This document shows, piece after piece, positions 24,523 through 37,768 of a stretch of 64,000 nucleotides of DNA. A program made the position numbers and the translations under genes. Within the stretch, counting starts at the first letter, position 1; each line of letters opens with the position of its first letter. The stretch is from positions 1,674,001-1,738,000 of the forward strand of contig CM073199.1 in assembly GCA_037042915.1 (NCBI GenBank), in the 5' to 3' direction. Source of the stretch: Auricularia sp. M13 (Eukaryota > Basidiomycota > Agaricomycetes > Auriculariales > Auriculariaceae). The notes below the pieces were generated by a model. It made no database searches. It was not told the origin of the DNA and saw nothing but the letters and a program-made list of their open reading frames with translations.

Positions 24523-26368
24523 CTAGTTTACACGAGCGCTATCCGAGTTCGCCGCAGACGCGCTAGAGCCTTCCTGAGCACCAACATGAACCAGCTTCAA
24601 CGCTCCCTCAGCGGTCGACGCGACGCCAGACGCCGTCTGGGTAGCCGCGGAAACCGGGACGGACGAGGTCACCTTCGTGGCGTGCGCAGCGACAGATGCA
24701 ACGTTGGAAGGCACACCGTCCACGGCGCCAGTCGCAGACGCAACGGGAACCCAGTTGCTCAAATGGGTCGCACCGGCTGCAACGTGCACGACGTGGGAGG
24801 GGGCACCGACAACAAGGCTCTGCGCAGTGCCGACAGCGCCAGTAGCAGTTTGAGTGAGAGCCGCGGCGGGGACGAGCTTAGTGGCCTTAACTGCGGCGTG
24901 GAGGACGGCCGACGGGGCGCGGAATGCAGCACTCTGCGCGACACCAGCAGCGCCCATAGCAGTACCAGTCACTCCCGGGACGGGGACCAGGTTCGTCGCG
25001 CTGGAGGGAACGCCGAGGACGGAGCCCGCAACACGCAGAGCAGCGCCGGTTGCCATTGCGGTGGGCACAACACCCGTGACGCCAGTCGCAGTCGAGGAGA
25101 CGTCGTCGCAGTCGGGGACGATGCCGTTGCCGGCAACATCAGCAGCCTGCGTTACACCGGCGCCGACGGCGGCATGAAGAACATGCTTGGGGAGCGATCC
25201 GGCAGCTTCACCAGCAGTGTTGGGAGCGGACGAACCAAGACCGGTCACAGACTTGCCAGCGCCACCAACAGCGACCTTAGCGAGCTGACCCGGGACACCG
25301 TTGGTCATGCCGACAGCGGCGGTGGCGGTTCCTGGGGCAGAGGAGGCAAGGCCAGTGGCGGCGTTTCCGGCTCCACCAGCGACGTTCAGCGCGTTGCCGA
25401 CTTGCGCCGTTTGGCCGACTGCGACGTGGATGGCAGTACCGGGGAGCTTTCCTGCTGCGCCAGTTGCTGTCTGGCCAATGGGAAGGGCGGTGGCCATCAC
25501 GCCTGAGGTCGCGGACGTAGCCGACGTGGCGGACCCAGCGACACCCGCAACACCAGGGAACGCGGCGCCGCCGAGGTGGACGACACCGCCAACGATTCCT
25601 CCAGGGGAGATGCCGTTGGAAGACGAGTTGCCGTTCGAATCACCCTCGTCGGTGGGGCACGGAGCGGGCTCGTCAGTACCCGCGGACTCGGAGCCGGAGG
25701 CGGCGGCCGAGCCAGAGGTCTGCTCCTCGGACGAGTCGGACGGGGATCCTTGTACAGCGTGAACCTGGTGCGAGCTGGGGGACGAGGAGTAGTCTCCATC
25801 GCTGCCAGACGACGGCTCGGTCGAACTAGCAGACGATTCGCCGATACTCGACGACGACGGCGCGGTTGAGCCAGCAGAAGACGAAGCGCTGTCACTGGAA
25901 GCCGACCCCGAGCCCGAGCCTGCCAGACGGCCAGGTAAGTACGCAATTGAGTATCCTATGCGCGCTACATACCAGACTGGCCGCAGGGATCGACGATCTT
26001 CATATCGTCGCAGACAGACAGGAGATCCATGCCAATGTTCAAGCTTTGCGTGGCCTTGAGCATGTCGCAGAGTTTCATCACGGCGTCTGCGCGCACGAAG
26101 CCGGACTGCACATCGTCAGAGTTTGGTACGCGTCCTGCGGCAGCCTGCTCACAGTCTCGCGTTCGTGGATTGGGACGGTCATGGCGATCGTAATGGGAAT
26201 GTAGTCCTTGAAGGAGCGTCAGGGGCTGACCCGGCGGACGCCCGAGGCAGCGGAACAACGCACAAAGCCAAAGTCTCGTTCATTGTTGTTGTTATTGTTG
26301 TTTTCGACGATGGGACGCGCGAGGACGAGAGGAAGAGAGAGAGCGAGGACGGAGAGAGAGGCGCGCAT
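24523..26368 (-). CDS. Secreted Ser/Ala/Gly/Val-rich repeat protein (copy 2)
   Basis: Start ATG at 26366-26368 (MRASLSVLALSLPLVLA signal peptide, then an Asn-rich run), stop at 24523. The small helical domain reads SGFVRADAVMKLCDMLKATQ, IGMDLLSVCDDMKIVDPCGQ, keeping the three Cys of copy 1. From about residue 155 to the end the protein is almost identical to copy 1: about 12 differences in the last 325 residues. The first 120 residues after the signal peptide are only about half identical. The promoter is also shared. Exon 2 of copy 1 has no clear counterpart, so the exact N-terminal splicing is uncertain. Same unknown surface or wall role inferred. Confidence 0.78.
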
Positions 26369-26784
26369 GTCGGCTGAGGTTGGAGAGTGCGAGAGAGAGG
26401 ACAAATGAAGGTGATGCCGAGGCAGGCGCTTGGGGCTGGTTAGTCTTCGAGGAGGACGTACCTGCGAGAGATTCAGAGACGGCGTCAGCGCTCTCTCTGA
26501 GTGAGCTGAGAGGGGATGCACTGACCTAAGCGGGAGAGGACAAGAGTCGATGCGGGACTCGAAACGCGTCGTCCCCATTTATCTCCTGTGCTTGCCATAG
26601 GAGGCCTTACATAACGAGTCCCTCCCGTTCCGGTAGTCTCCTTTCCAGGAAAGGAGAAGATACGAGATACGAGCTGAATGGCGGAAAACCTCAGTACACG
26701 CGACTCTGCCGCAGTTATTGAAGTTAAAATTCCATTATCACAGCGTCTATCCTTGACTTGACATGCGAGTGCGGAGATCCCGTA
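26369..26784. promoter_or_regulatory. Promoter of secreted-protein copy 2, duplicated with the gene
   Basis: On the minus strand this carries the same ordered elements as 8600-8894: paired GGAA-type sites near 26620-26640, GACGACGCGTTTCG, the block up to TTGTCCTCTCCC, a CTCACTCAGA stretch, GGTACGTCCTCCTCGA and a CT-rich leader. The part beyond about 26660 belongs to the 3' flank of the acyl-CoA synthetase gene. Confidence 0.55.
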
Positions 26785-28706
26785 TCAGAGCTTGGCTTTG
26801 GCGGGCTGCTCCTTTTTGACCTGCGCGACAAAGGCGTCTCTGACATGCCGTCTCTGAATCTTCCCCGTGGCAGTCTTCGGGATCGCCTTCGTGAAGATAA
26901 TCCTAGCCATAATCCCGATTCAGCGATAGGTCAGCAGAGGATGTGGGAAATAGCGCACCGCTCCGGGATCTTGAATTTAGCCAGCTTCGCCTGCAAATCT
27001 TTCTTCAACCGCTCCTCCTCCTTGGCACTACCCAACGACCCGTCTTTCAGGACGACACCGGCCCAGACAATCTACAATGCCTCAGCTCTCGCCCGCAGGA
27101 AGTAACACAGCGGCAAAAGCGTACCTCGCCGTACTTGGCGTCCTGCACGCCAAAGCAGACCGCCTCCGCCACGCCCTCGCACGCGAGCAGCGCAGCGTCA
27201 ATCTCCAGCGGGCTGATTTTCTCGCCGCCGCGATTGATGAGCTCCTTCAACCGTCCGGTGAGCTGCAAGTTTCCGGATTCGTGTATGCGGCCCTGGTCGC
27301 CCGTTCTACAGTAAAAAGTCAATAAAGGCCCAGCGACGCGCAGACTAAGTGAGTGGTGTGCAACGCACCTGAACCAGCGGCCCGGCCAGAAGCTCTCCTT
27401 GTTGGCCTTCTCATTCGCCCAGTATCCCTTGGTGACGTTCTCGCCGCGCACGCACACCTCGCCCGTCGCGCCGCGCGGGACCTCCTCGCCCGTCTCGGTG
27501 TCGCGCACGGATATCTCCACGCCGACGCCCGTGCCGACTGTCCCCGGGTGGCGGTTGGACACGACATTCGAGGTCATCTGGTGCGCGGCCTTGCGAAGAG
27601 TCAGAAACAGCACGCAAGAGAGTGAGAGCGCGCGGACCTCGGTCATGGCGTATGCCTCGAGCACCGGCGCCTTAAACGTCTGCTCGAGCTTCTCGAATGT
27701 GCTCGGTGCGAGGGAGCTCGAGCAGCTGCGGATGAAGCGTATTTTGGGCATAGGATTGGGAAGCGGCGTGTTCAGCAGGATGGAATGGATGGTCGGTACT
27801 GCAGGCGAGAACAAGTGAGACTTCCTCATATCATTTCATGCTGAGGACGCACCGGCCGTGTACCAATTACACCCATACTGCGTGAAATCCTTCCAAAAGC
27901 GCGCCGCGGAGAACTTCTGAGGCACGACGACGCTCCCCTTGCTCCTGAACGGCGCGAGGAGGCCAGCAAGCAGCCCATGGACGTGGAAGAGCGGCATGAC
28001 GAGGTAGGTGCGGTCGTTCTTATCGAGATTGTAGGTCTGGACAATATTGCGGGTCGTCGTGAGCAGGTTGTGGTGGGTCAGCGGGACGCTCTTCGGGCGG
28101 CCGGTCGTGCCGCTGGTGTGCAGCACGAGCGTCACATCGTCCGGCCGCGGGTCGCCGCCCGTCTTGCCTGGCGCGCGCGGCTTGCCGTCGAGCACCGGCT
28201 GCAGGTGAATGCCGCTGTCGTCGACCCAGACGGTCACGACGCGCACACCCTCGGAGCGCGCAGCTTGAAGCGCAGGGTGGTCGCTGGCGACGCGCGGGAG
28301 TAGCAGCACGACGGGCTTGGTGTCCTCGAGGTAGAACCGGTACTCCTGCGCGGTGTATGCGGGGTTCAGCGGCGCCGCGATCGCTCTACAATTGCTCAGA
28401 ATTACGGTCCGCAATGATCAATACGACGGACGCACCGCGCAGCGCCGGTGCCCAGGAAGCTCACGACGAACTCGACGCCTGCAATGCACGCTCCAGCCGC
28501 TGCGGCGCGCAGCAACGACGCGTGGGCGTACCGTTCAGAAAGCTGCTGGCGACGACGTCGGCCGTGCCCACGCCGAGCTGGGTCCTCAACAGATCCCTGA
28601 AGTCGAGCACGAGCGCGCGCAGGGCGGGGTAGTCGTAGCTCTTGCCGGTCTCGGCGACGACGAGCGCAGTGCCCTCGCCGTCCAGCAGCGTCAGCAGCGT
28701 CGCCAT
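26785..28706 (-). CDS. PCS60: Peroxisomal acyl-CoA/oxalyl-CoA synthetase-like (Pcs60 type)
   Basis: Start ATG at 28704-28706 (MATLLTLLDGEGTALV), stop at 26785. Exons are split by about six short introns. Adenylating-enzyme signatures: LVLHTSGTTGRPKSVPLTHH (P-loop/A3), MPLFHVHGLLAGLLAPF, AYAMTE (A5), RWFRTGDQGRI (A7), GRLKELINRGGEKISPLEID (A8) and PKTATGKIQRR with the catalytic Lys (A10). The protein ends AKAKL; the final AKL is a peroxisomal PTS1 signal. Known: yeast Pcs60 and plant AAE3 activate oxalate or fatty acids with CoA in peroxisome or cytosol. Substrate here is inference from overall similarity to that group. About 510 residues, normal for the family. Confidence 0.88.
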
Positions 28707-29089
28707 CGAGTGCGTGTGCAAAATTAGAGTGAGGGTCGCTGCCGAGCCACACTGCCGAGTGTTTGGCGTCCCCGGCGCTCCGCATCTCCGTCCTCATCAC
28801 CGCGTGCCTGGAATAGCCACCATCTGAACCTCGAGCTGCACGTCGACTCCGGCGTCCACAACGCCTGGCTCAGCGCCGCGGAGACGAAGCGTGCTCACTT
28901 CCAGCTCCGGACGCTGTCAACCTCGCCGGTTGCATTCGGAAGCACCCAACACTGCGTGCCAAGCCTGCTACTAGTAGAACACATTCATCGGATGCCTTTG
29001 GTTTCGAGAGTATGTAAGTACAGATATAATACAGTCCAGCAAAGCATAAAAAGAGAATAAGCTAGTCAAAATCAGCAGGAGGAACGACG
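28707..29089. promoter_or_regulatory. Intergenic: synthetase promoter and TFIIIC gene 3' flank
   Basis: 383 bases. AT-rich part with AATACAGTCC and AATAAG-like stretches near 29030-29060 lies just past the TFIIIC stop and may hold its polyadenylation signal. No other feature. Confidence 0.35.
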
Positions 29090-32000
29090 TTAATCTCGCG
29101 CGCTCTCCGCTGCAGCCCAATACCATCCCTTCCCCTTTCCTTCAGCAGTAAACCAGAACACAAGCTTCTCATCGCAAACGTCCACCTCCCACACACTGTC
29201 AGCAATATCCACGTCACTGGCAGTTTCTCGACGTAGCACGCCGCTCTGGACGAGATGATCGAGGACAGCATTCACCTCCTGCCGGTCGTAGAACGTAGCC
29301 AGCTTGGCCCTGATGTCCGCCTAGGTGCAAAAAGGAGAATAAGAAAAGGAAACAACAGAGAATATGAAGAAGAAGGGACGAACCTGCGTAATCCCAGGAC
29401 GCAGCTGCACCAGCCCAGTGACCGATCTCACCGCCGCGTTCCAGACATCGTCAATAATCCCACCGCGGATGTCCACCCAGCGTCTGGGAAGAACCTTCCT
29501 CACGGGCTCTTCCTCGCTCTTGCGCCCCAGTCTGATAGTCCAATGTCGTGCCAAGCTGGCATGGACGAGACGTGCATTGTCATAGCCAGTCCACAGGAGT
29601 AGCGGGACGGGACCAGAGGTGAGACGCCGCACAACGTCCCAGAATACGGTTTCAGGCCGCTGAGGAGTGTGCTTCTGTATACGAATCAGCATAGGGTGGG
29701 GAGAGGAGAGGACGCAAAAAAACTCACAACCAGTTCCGCACGTGTCAGGCCTTTCCATCCCGCAATCTCCACAGCAGCAGCCACGCTCTTCATCTCGTCC
29801 ACCATCTCAGCCGGTGCAGCAAGTAAGCGGCTCTTGGACGACGCCGTCAAGCATTTCGCACAGTCGACCACCACACTATCCTGCGTTGCAACATAACAAC
29901 ACGCGGGGGCGTTCGCCGCGGTGAGGCCGTGCTCTTCCGAGGAGGGCTCCAAGTCCAGGTCCAGCGCCGGTGCATCGTCGCCGGCCACCGTCTCTTCGGC
30001 TTGCACGGGACATCGCTTACAGCGCCACGAGATGATGCCCTCGATCTGCCCGTCGTCGACTTTGCGACTGTTCCAGTCCAGCGTCTCGCGCGCCGCGGCA
30101 TAGTACGCGAGGTCGATGTCGACTTCCACCTGCGAGGCAAATGTTCAGCTTTGGGCTTGAGGGACGCATGATACCGGAACATCCTACCTCGTCGTTGACG
30201 ACCATGCGCAGGAACGCGGCGGTATCGCCATCCGTAGCTTGCGTGCTCCACTCGCGCCATTCGTCCGCATCGCGCGCAACAGCGTCGTCCAACGCCACCG
30301 CATCCAGCGCCATCTCCGCGCTCAGCCACCCACCAAGCGCCGCTTCGTGTCTGCGCCAGATAAATCCTCAGTGCACACGCATCGACCGTTGGAGCGAGAC
30401 GTACGGTTCAGCAATTTTGAGCGTCCGCCCAGGATTTAACTTGTCCTTGTCGTACATGGTATGCGAGACGACGTTGCGCTCAAGCAGCGCGATGGCCGCC
30501 TGCTCCGTCGCCTCGTCGCCCAAGGCCTTAAGCATGTCGACGCCGAGGTTTTCCTCGTATATCTCCTCCGGCGTGGACAGCATCATCTATCCATCCAATC
30601 CAATCGGACTCAGCAGACACCAGGCTAACGAGGAGAAGACGCACCTTCAGCGCAGCCTCGACGACTTCATCCGGCATGTCCTGCTGTCGCGCGGGTGCGT
30701 AAGTCGGAGTGGAGGCGAAGTCCAGGGTGTAGGGCTCGCGCAGGCTCTCGCGCTCGCGCTGCTCGTCGCTCAAGCCGGCCCACATGAACTCGCGCATGGC
30801 CGGCGCAGCGCGCGGCTTCTCCTCGATATTCCATATGCGCATGTACTCCGCGACGTCGCGAAGCAGCGGCTGCTGGTGCGCCAACGCTGCGTCGCGCTCC
30901 TTGTCCGGCGCCGACGCCGCCGCCGCGGCGAGGTTCACGCCCATGCGCCTGCAATAACAGCGCTCAGTCGCATATCGAAAAAAACAGACGGAAAAATCGC
31001 ACGCACAAAGCCTGCTTGTCCAAATACTTCCTCAGAAACTCAATATGCGCAATAACCGGGAAGTCGCCAGTGCTGTTGGGGTTTGGGTCGGGCAGCTCCT
31101 GCGAACCGCGGTGTGCGAGCCACAGCGCGCGCCACGCCTCGTCGAGCCGGGTGAAGTACGACTCGCCGCCGGGCGCGTCGCGCAGGTTCATGATGCGCGT
31201 GCGCACCGCGACGCGCGAGAGGCCGGGAAAGACCTGCTCGGCCGCGGACCAGTCCATGCGCGTGCCGTGGCAGCGCACGCGCACGATCGCGCCCACGTCG
31301 CGCGCGAGCTCGTCGAACTGCGCGTTCCACGCGAAGCGCCGCCGGCGCTGGCGCCCGTCGTCGCCGATGGGGCCTACACGATGCAGCTACTTGAGACTGC
31401 GCGGTGCGAGATATTGCAGGGAACAGACGCACCTTCGGCTGCCTCTTCCTTGCCGGCTTTCTGTAGCTTCTTCTTTTTTGACGGTGGGAGGGGTTTCTTC
31501 CTGCTCAGCCCGAGCGCCTCCGCCTTCGACTTGATGATGTCTACGAGCTCCTGCACCGGCGTAGTGTCGCCTGAAGACGCCAGTGGGACGAGTGACATTG
31601 CGTGCCCATCTCCCGCGGGCAGGGCGGCCTGTGCGACCTTTTGGTTGTGCTTGTCGATGGTCAGGCGCATCTCGATCTGCAGCTTGCGCTTCGTCAGGCC
31701 GGCGTTCTCCAGATAATGGTCCTTGAGCAGCTGCATCGCCTCCGCGAGGGACTCGTCCATCGGCTCGGGGTGAACGGTCTTTAGAACTTCGTCCCAGTCG
31801 GCTTCACGTCGCATGCGCGCCTTCGTCGCCGGGTCCATGCGCCTCGCCTTCTTGACTTTCGCAACTGGCTGACCAGCTGTAGGCGATCCGTCCTCGGCAG
31901 CAGCAGGAGCATCTCCACTCGTATCGGTCGCACCAGTCAAGACCTGCGTGACGCGTCTGCGCGACTGCGCCTTGCGCTTCTCCATGCGCATCCGCGCCTT

Positions 32001-35000
32001 CAGGTAATCGTCCTTCTCGCGCGCATAGAACGCCTGGGCGACCTGGATCGGCACGCACGAGATATGGCAGAGCTGGAGGAACCGCGCCTTCTGCGGGTCG
32101 GGGTCGTCGAGCGGCGTCTCGCCCGTCGCCGGGTTCACGTGGTTGCGCAGGTACTCCTTCTGGTACCAGGTCATCACGTAGTAGTCGACCCATGATCCCG
32201 GGCCCTTCAACCGCTTGAACTCTTCGAGTGTGCATTTCAGCGGGCGCGACGTCTCGACGTGGTCGATCATTGGAGGGTTCAGAGCCATAGTCTTCAGCTC
32301 GCGCCAGAAGGCCAAGCTGACATCCGCGTTGAGCACCGAGCGCTCGTCGAGGAATGGCGGTGGGAAGTCCTTGTTGCCGTAGTGGTACATTGGCGCAGAG
32401 GTGTTGAACTGGTAATACAGCGGCGTGCAGAGCTTTGCGTCCTTGGCCTGGGCATAACGCTTGTAGTAAACAGGATGTATGCTCTCCGGAGTAGGCTCGC
32501 ACACGATTTCCGCGGTATCTTCCGTTGCAGAGGACAGCGGAATAACCAAGTCGAGCCCGATGAGCATGTTGAACAGGTTCGTCATCTGACCCCGAGCTCG
32601 ATGCCTGCCTGTCTCCAGAAAGGCACTGAGTTCGCGGGGGATACACCACATGGGCGTATTGACTCCCTCGACGGTGCGCAGAGCAAGTTCCAGAGCCTCA
32701 TTGTATGCCGGAACCGATACGAGGGAACAGTAGGTGCCGAGCGGCAGGTCGTTGAAGAAGTATGCGAGCGCAACAATTCTGTCTTTGCGAGACACGAAAT
32801 GTCGGGAAGGCGCCCCGTCCTCAGCTGCTAACTGGCTGAGAGTAAAGAGGTGTAACTCGCGCGCGCGAGCGTAGCGACCCATGAGGTAGCCATAGATCTG
32901 CCAGTACGTCGACTTCTCCGTGAGGAACGATCCACGCGCTGCTTCACTGTCTGCCGTGACGAGCTCGGTGAGCACTGCCTTGCTGTTTGTGCTGCCTCTA
33001 AGGTCCATGAGCTGAGTGGGAGTCTGTTCAGCCTGGGGTGCCGGCATCTCGTCCGCACCGAGCCCGTGAATGGGTGCCACAAGCGTAGCACTAAGAGCAG
33101 CCAGCTCCCTATTGACGCGGTCCTCAGGAAGGTCGGGGAGATGGTACACCTTCGCCTTGATCTGGACGCCGGACGAGGTCGCCATAAACGTCTCGAGCAC
33201 CTTCACGCGTCCCTTAGCCTGCAGCGCATCCAGCGTCTTCTGCGTCGTCTTCGAGTCCGGGGCGACACCACGCGCGCCGCTGATGGCCTCGCCGCGCGCG
33301 AGCATGTCGTCGATCATTATCATGTAGTTTTGCTTGAACACCTTGGTGGCCGAAACGCAGACGAATCCGCCGTGTCCTTCTGCGAGCTTGACGAACTCGT
33401 TCTCGCGCCGGAGACGTGACATCTCGACCATATTGCGCGGGCGCTCCTCAGCTCGCTGGCGCTTGCGCTTCGGCTCCGCCGCCTCGACGTCAGGCGGCAA
33501 TGGGCGCTTGGAAGTGCTCGGAGACATCGTGGTCGTATCTATCAGCACCATTTCCTGGTTCCTCGAGTCAGAAATAAGCTCCATGAGTTGCAGCAAACAT
33601 GCCTTTGGTGTCTCAGGAATGATAGTGATCCCACCGTCAACCGGCGCCTCTGCTACCTTCAGAGAGGTCAGATGCATTGTTAGACGACACAACAAAGAAC
33701 GGACCTTTGCATTAGCATCCTCACCGCGCGGGGTAGACACTGAGACGTTGGCCGGATCGGTCGCAGGAGCGGGTGGGCCCTCGATAACTTGGATCGCCTG
33801 GTCGTCTGTGGAGGGCGCATCGACTGGGGCTGCCGTACTATCGGCTGGTTCAGCAGTTCTCTCCTCCAGCTCGATTTCCTCGGTGGTTGCGCCCCCATCC
33901 ACGACAGGTTCTGGAACCTCGTCCGTTTTCTCGACGTCCTCGGTAGGCATCGCCGCCTTTCTAGGTGGTCTACCTCGCCTCTTCGGTTTCGGTTTCTCAA
34001 CAGCGCCGATGTCCACGGTGTTATCGTGAATCTCGTCGGTCTTCTCGAGGTCTGCAGCTGTCTGTTCAGCACTGGCGGCGGCCACAGCGTTCGCCGCCTT
34101 CCTCGGCAGCCGAACACGTCGTGTGGGCCTGGCTTCCTCGTCGTCAGCGTCCACCTGAACCGGTGCATCCTTCTTCTTCGCAGGCCGCCCGCGTTTCTTG
34201 GGGCGGAACTCCTCGGCGTCGGCGTCAGGATCCTCATCCACCTCCTCGCGTTTCCTCTTCCTCCCCCTCGCCTTCTTCGCTGGGACCTTCTCCTCCCCGC
34301 CCTCCTCACTCTTCACATCCATATCCGCCGCCAACTTCGGCTTGGGCGGTTTCGGCGCGGCCCACTCCTTCCTCGGGCGACCCTTAATCTTCACGCCATT
34401 CGCATCGCGCGGGTTCTCGCTCTTGCCGGGCGGCAGCGGCTTCGTCCTCGGCCTCCACACACTCGCGCTCGCATGCTCCCGGACGAACGCTTCATACGCC
34501 CGTTCGTCGCGATAGAAATCCTCCGCGGCGAGCGGCGCGAGCTCCGGCATGTGCTGCGCGTGCGCGAGCGTGAAGTCGTCCGGCGCCGGCGGGAGCTGCT
34601 CGCGGTCGAGGATGCGCGCGTACGCCATGCGCGTGTAGTACCGGTACCGCCGCTCGCGCTTGAAGTTCTCGATCACCGTCTTCACGCCGATGTCTGCCAG
34701 GTGGGGAGGGGGTGGCATGCTTGATAGTCGGCTGAGCATTAGCTCCAGCGTGCGTCGGTCGTAATCCGCCAGGCGCGCCTTCATCTCCTGCACAATACAC
34801 AGTAGTAAGCAAGGCGGGCAGGTGAAGTGTGGGGGAACGTGACATACAGTCAGCGTCATGCCCTTCGTCCCCGCCTCCTCGAGCAAGTCGATCATCTGCT
34901 TCTGCAGCGTCACGTTTCCCGCAATGGTCTTGTCGAGCGGCAGCGGCGCGTAGACGTCCTCGGCATCGGCAGTTTGTTCTACTCCTTGCTCTGCTGCTCG

Positions 35001-36322
35001 TGGACTAGCGGGCTGGACATCTTCGTCTTCGGCGGTGTTGACGAGACGATAGTACGCCCGCGTGGCGTGCGCCTTCTTCGGGTGAGGGTTGTTGACAGGC
35101 TCGATGATGCCTTCATCGATCAAGGCCTGCACCCGTGGCATGAAGAACCGCCGTAGCGTCTTGTCGCGTCTCACACCCTATAAGCGGGCGGGATTCAGCA
35201 AAAAAAAAAAAATGAATGTAGAAGGGAGAAAACTGACACAAGCAAGCAGCAGCTGACTCTGCAAGATCTCCTGGTGCGGCACGGCCTTAAGCAGCGCGAC
35301 GACGCGCGCGCGAAAGAGCCGCTCGCTGCTGTAATCAATCTCGTTCATGACGCGGAACGTCCAACCGACGCCCTCAACGCCGCCCGCATCGGACATGGAC
35401 GCGTCCAGCTCGCCGTCGTCCGCGGGGTCGCCGTGGCCAGTGGGCACGGCACCGAGCATCGGGTCCGCCTCCTCCGCGTGCATGCGCTGCCAGACGGGAG
35501 AGTGCTGCACGAAGTACTTGTGCACGCAGAAATGCGAGCCGACGCCCGGTTTGGGCACTTTGACGCTGCGAGGGATGAACGCGCTGCAAGGGGTGTCAGG
35601 GAGAAACATACATCAGGTCGAGCGAGAGAAGTTGCGAGGCGATGTAGTGGCATGTTTTCGAGTCGTAGCCGGTCGTTCTGGCGAGTATATGCAGGCTCAT
35701 GCCGTACTCGCGGCCGCGACAGATGAGCTGCAGGGAGCAGTAGACCATTGCAGACAGTTTCGGTGGCTATAGCAATGCATGAGAGTGTGGAAAGGCGAGC
35801 CTAGAGACGCATACGCGGATGTGGGAGCCCGTAATGGCCTTGAAGCTGGTCATCTCGTCGACGGCAATGCGGAGATTATTGCCGTGCGCCGCAATGAGCT
35901 GCGGCAGGCCCATCGTCTTCGCCTCCTCGACAATCTGCAGGGACGGCAGTTCTTCAGGGGCGGCAGCCTCCTTCTTGTTGCGCTTGTCCGCGAAGCGCGG
36001 GGGGATGGCGACCTCGGTCGTCACGCCCTCCGGCACCAGGCCCACGCGCACGTTGGGCTGGGCGGTGACGAGCGTCCAGACATACGCGCGGAAGGCGTCG
36101 TCGACGGTCTGCTTCTGGCTCTGCTGCTGCCTGGCGTAGAATTCGTCGATGAAGGAGCTGAGGCGCGAGACATCGCATCCTGCGAAATGCAAAGCGCGGA
36201 GAAAAATGCGGCGGATGAGCGAGAGTCGAACGCGCGAAGACGCGCTCGGACCCAGCGCGTTACGCACCAAAGTCGCCGTCGAAGGCGATTTCGCGCAGAC
36301 AGTGGCTCAGGAGCTCGTCCAT
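29090..36322 (-). CDS. TFC3: TFIIIC B-block-binding subunit (Tfc3/Sfc3/GTF3C1)
   Basis: Start ATG at 36320-36322 (MDELLSHCLREIAFDGDFG), stop at 29090-29092 (WYWAAAESARD). Many short introns flank one large exon block (about 31430-34790). N-terminal winged-helix region: VSRLSSFIDEFYARQQQSQK, a B-block domain with YGMSLHILARTTGYDSKTCH, AFIPRSVKVPKPGVGSHFCV and HQEILQSQLLLACGVRRDKT. Residues about 450-700 form a charged linker with three AT-hook cores (KGRPRKEW, KKRGRPAKKK, KRRGRPPRKA). Later winged-helix segments include RLRRENEFVKLAEGHGGFVC and QKTLDALQAKGRVKVLETF. Known: this subunit binds the B box of tRNA genes to start RNA polymerase III preinitiation. Its length, over 2,000 residues, fits. 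A head-to-head promoter is shared with the HAD gene. Confidence 0.88.
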
Positions 36323-36776
36323 GGTCGCCCGCGACGGCCGCTGGGTGCGCACGGGCGGTGATGACGCTGATAAGCCTTAGCAGCGCCGAGTTATGGGGGT
36401 TCTGTGCTCGACAACGATCTGGGTGACAGTAAGGGCACGCAGCGCGGCAGCACAGTGCGCAGGGTCGTGTGTGCGCTCGCAGTCGTCGATGCTGGCCACG
36501 CGATTATCGTGAGTCAAGCAGCGGACCTGCAAAATTCGGACCGGACGTTCCTGCCGACGTTTTGCACGACGATTGCCCTGTCCCAGTGACACACACTCAA
36601 CTTGCCTATATGCAGTCATTTGGCTGCTCAGCGGCTGGCGCAGACGATCGTTATATGCGTTTTAGCGCCAGCATTCAAGCACTCAGCGCGTGCCTACTAG
36701 CAGGGCTATCATAAATCAGTGCCGTCAATCACCGCATGCCCAGCTTTGCCCTCCTGCTCTCGTCTCGGTCTGCACG
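36323..36776. promoter_or_regulatory. Divergent promoter TFIIIC / HAD phosphatase
   Basis: 454 bases between two divergently read starts. CT-rich patches near the HAD start (CCCTCCTGCTCTCGTC) are typical of fungal core promoters. No TATA box is clear on either side. Confidence 0.45.
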
Positions 36777-37768
36777 ATGGGCGTAGCGTCTTTCGTTCTC
36801 GTTCTTTCGCTTGCGCCGTCGCTCTTTTACGCGCATACACACAAGCCCGTCGTCCCGCGCGTCGCCCACATCTACATCGACTTTGACGGCACCATCGCCG
36901 TCACAGAGGCCTTTGAGAATCTCGCCGCGGCGGCCTACGCATCCGTAAAGCCGGGCGACCCGTACCCGCCCTGGGCGTATGCAGCGTCCCCGTTATCATG
37001 TTGTAATCGCACGCTCACATGCCACTCAGATATTTTTCGGACACATACAACGACGAGTACGATGCATTCGCAGACGCGTTCGGCCCGCGGACGACGCTGC
37101 AGCGCGAGCTCGAATTCCAAACGTCGGCGGGCGAGCGCAAAGTCGAGTCGGACTCGTTCGCGCGCGTCGCAGCATCGCACGTCTTCAACCAGACACAACT
37201 CCCAAACCTCGTCGCGGCGGCCAAGACAGTCGAACTGCGCCCGGGCTTCTTCGACCTGCTAGCCTACGCCTTCAGCGAGGGCGTGCAGCCCGCAGTCGTC
37301 TCGCTCAACTGGTCGCCCTCGTGGATCCGCCTCGTATTGCGCCTGCACGCGCAGACGCCGCGCGACCGCGCGCTGCTGGAGCTCGTGCCGATCTACTGCT
37401 CGGAGATCCTCCCGCCCGCGCTCGTGCGCCCGCCCAACGTGCTGAACAACCGCCCGGCGAGCCTGTTCACCGGCGGGGACAAGGTCGCGCTGATCGGGCG
37501 GCTCGCGAAGGCCGCGGCCGCGGCTGGCGACGTCGTATTTATCGGCGACTCCAAGGCGGATCTCCCGCCGCTGCTTCTGCCGCCTACTACCATCGGCATT
37601 GTCGCGGCCGGCTCGTCGAGCATGAGCACCGCGCTGAAGACGTTTGGCGTTACAGTCATCGAGGCGAATGCGACGGATGTGCTCGCGAGGACCGGGAAGG
37701 ACCAGCTGCTGACGCTGTACAGTTTCGCAGATGTCGTGGGCAAATTCCGCGGTCCTCTGTCGATATGA
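36777..37768 (+). CDS. HAD-like phosphatase with N-terminal hydrophobic segment
   Basis: Exons 36777-36976 and 37030-37768 give 312 residues. Residues 1-20 (MGVASFVLVLSLAPSLFYAH) look like a signal peptide or anchor. HAD motif I is IYIDFDGTIAVTEAF (nucleophile and acid/base Asp), motif II is probably AVVSLNWSPSW (Ser), and motif III/IV is VVFIGDSKADLP with its metal-binding acid. VELRPGFFDLLAYAFSEGVQ and VPIYCSEILPP fit the cap/core boundary of phosphoserine-phosphatase-like HAD members found in fungi. Known: HAD enzymes with DFDGT act as Mg-dependent phosphatases. Substrate unknown. If the N-terminus is cleaved it may be secretory-pathway resident (inference). Confidence 0.8.

Noticed and set aside
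24499-25506. 335-residue plus-strand open frame opposite the secreted protein copy 2
   Set aside because: Mirror of the repeat-rich coding strand; the other copy shows the coding sense by signal peptide, introns and promoter.
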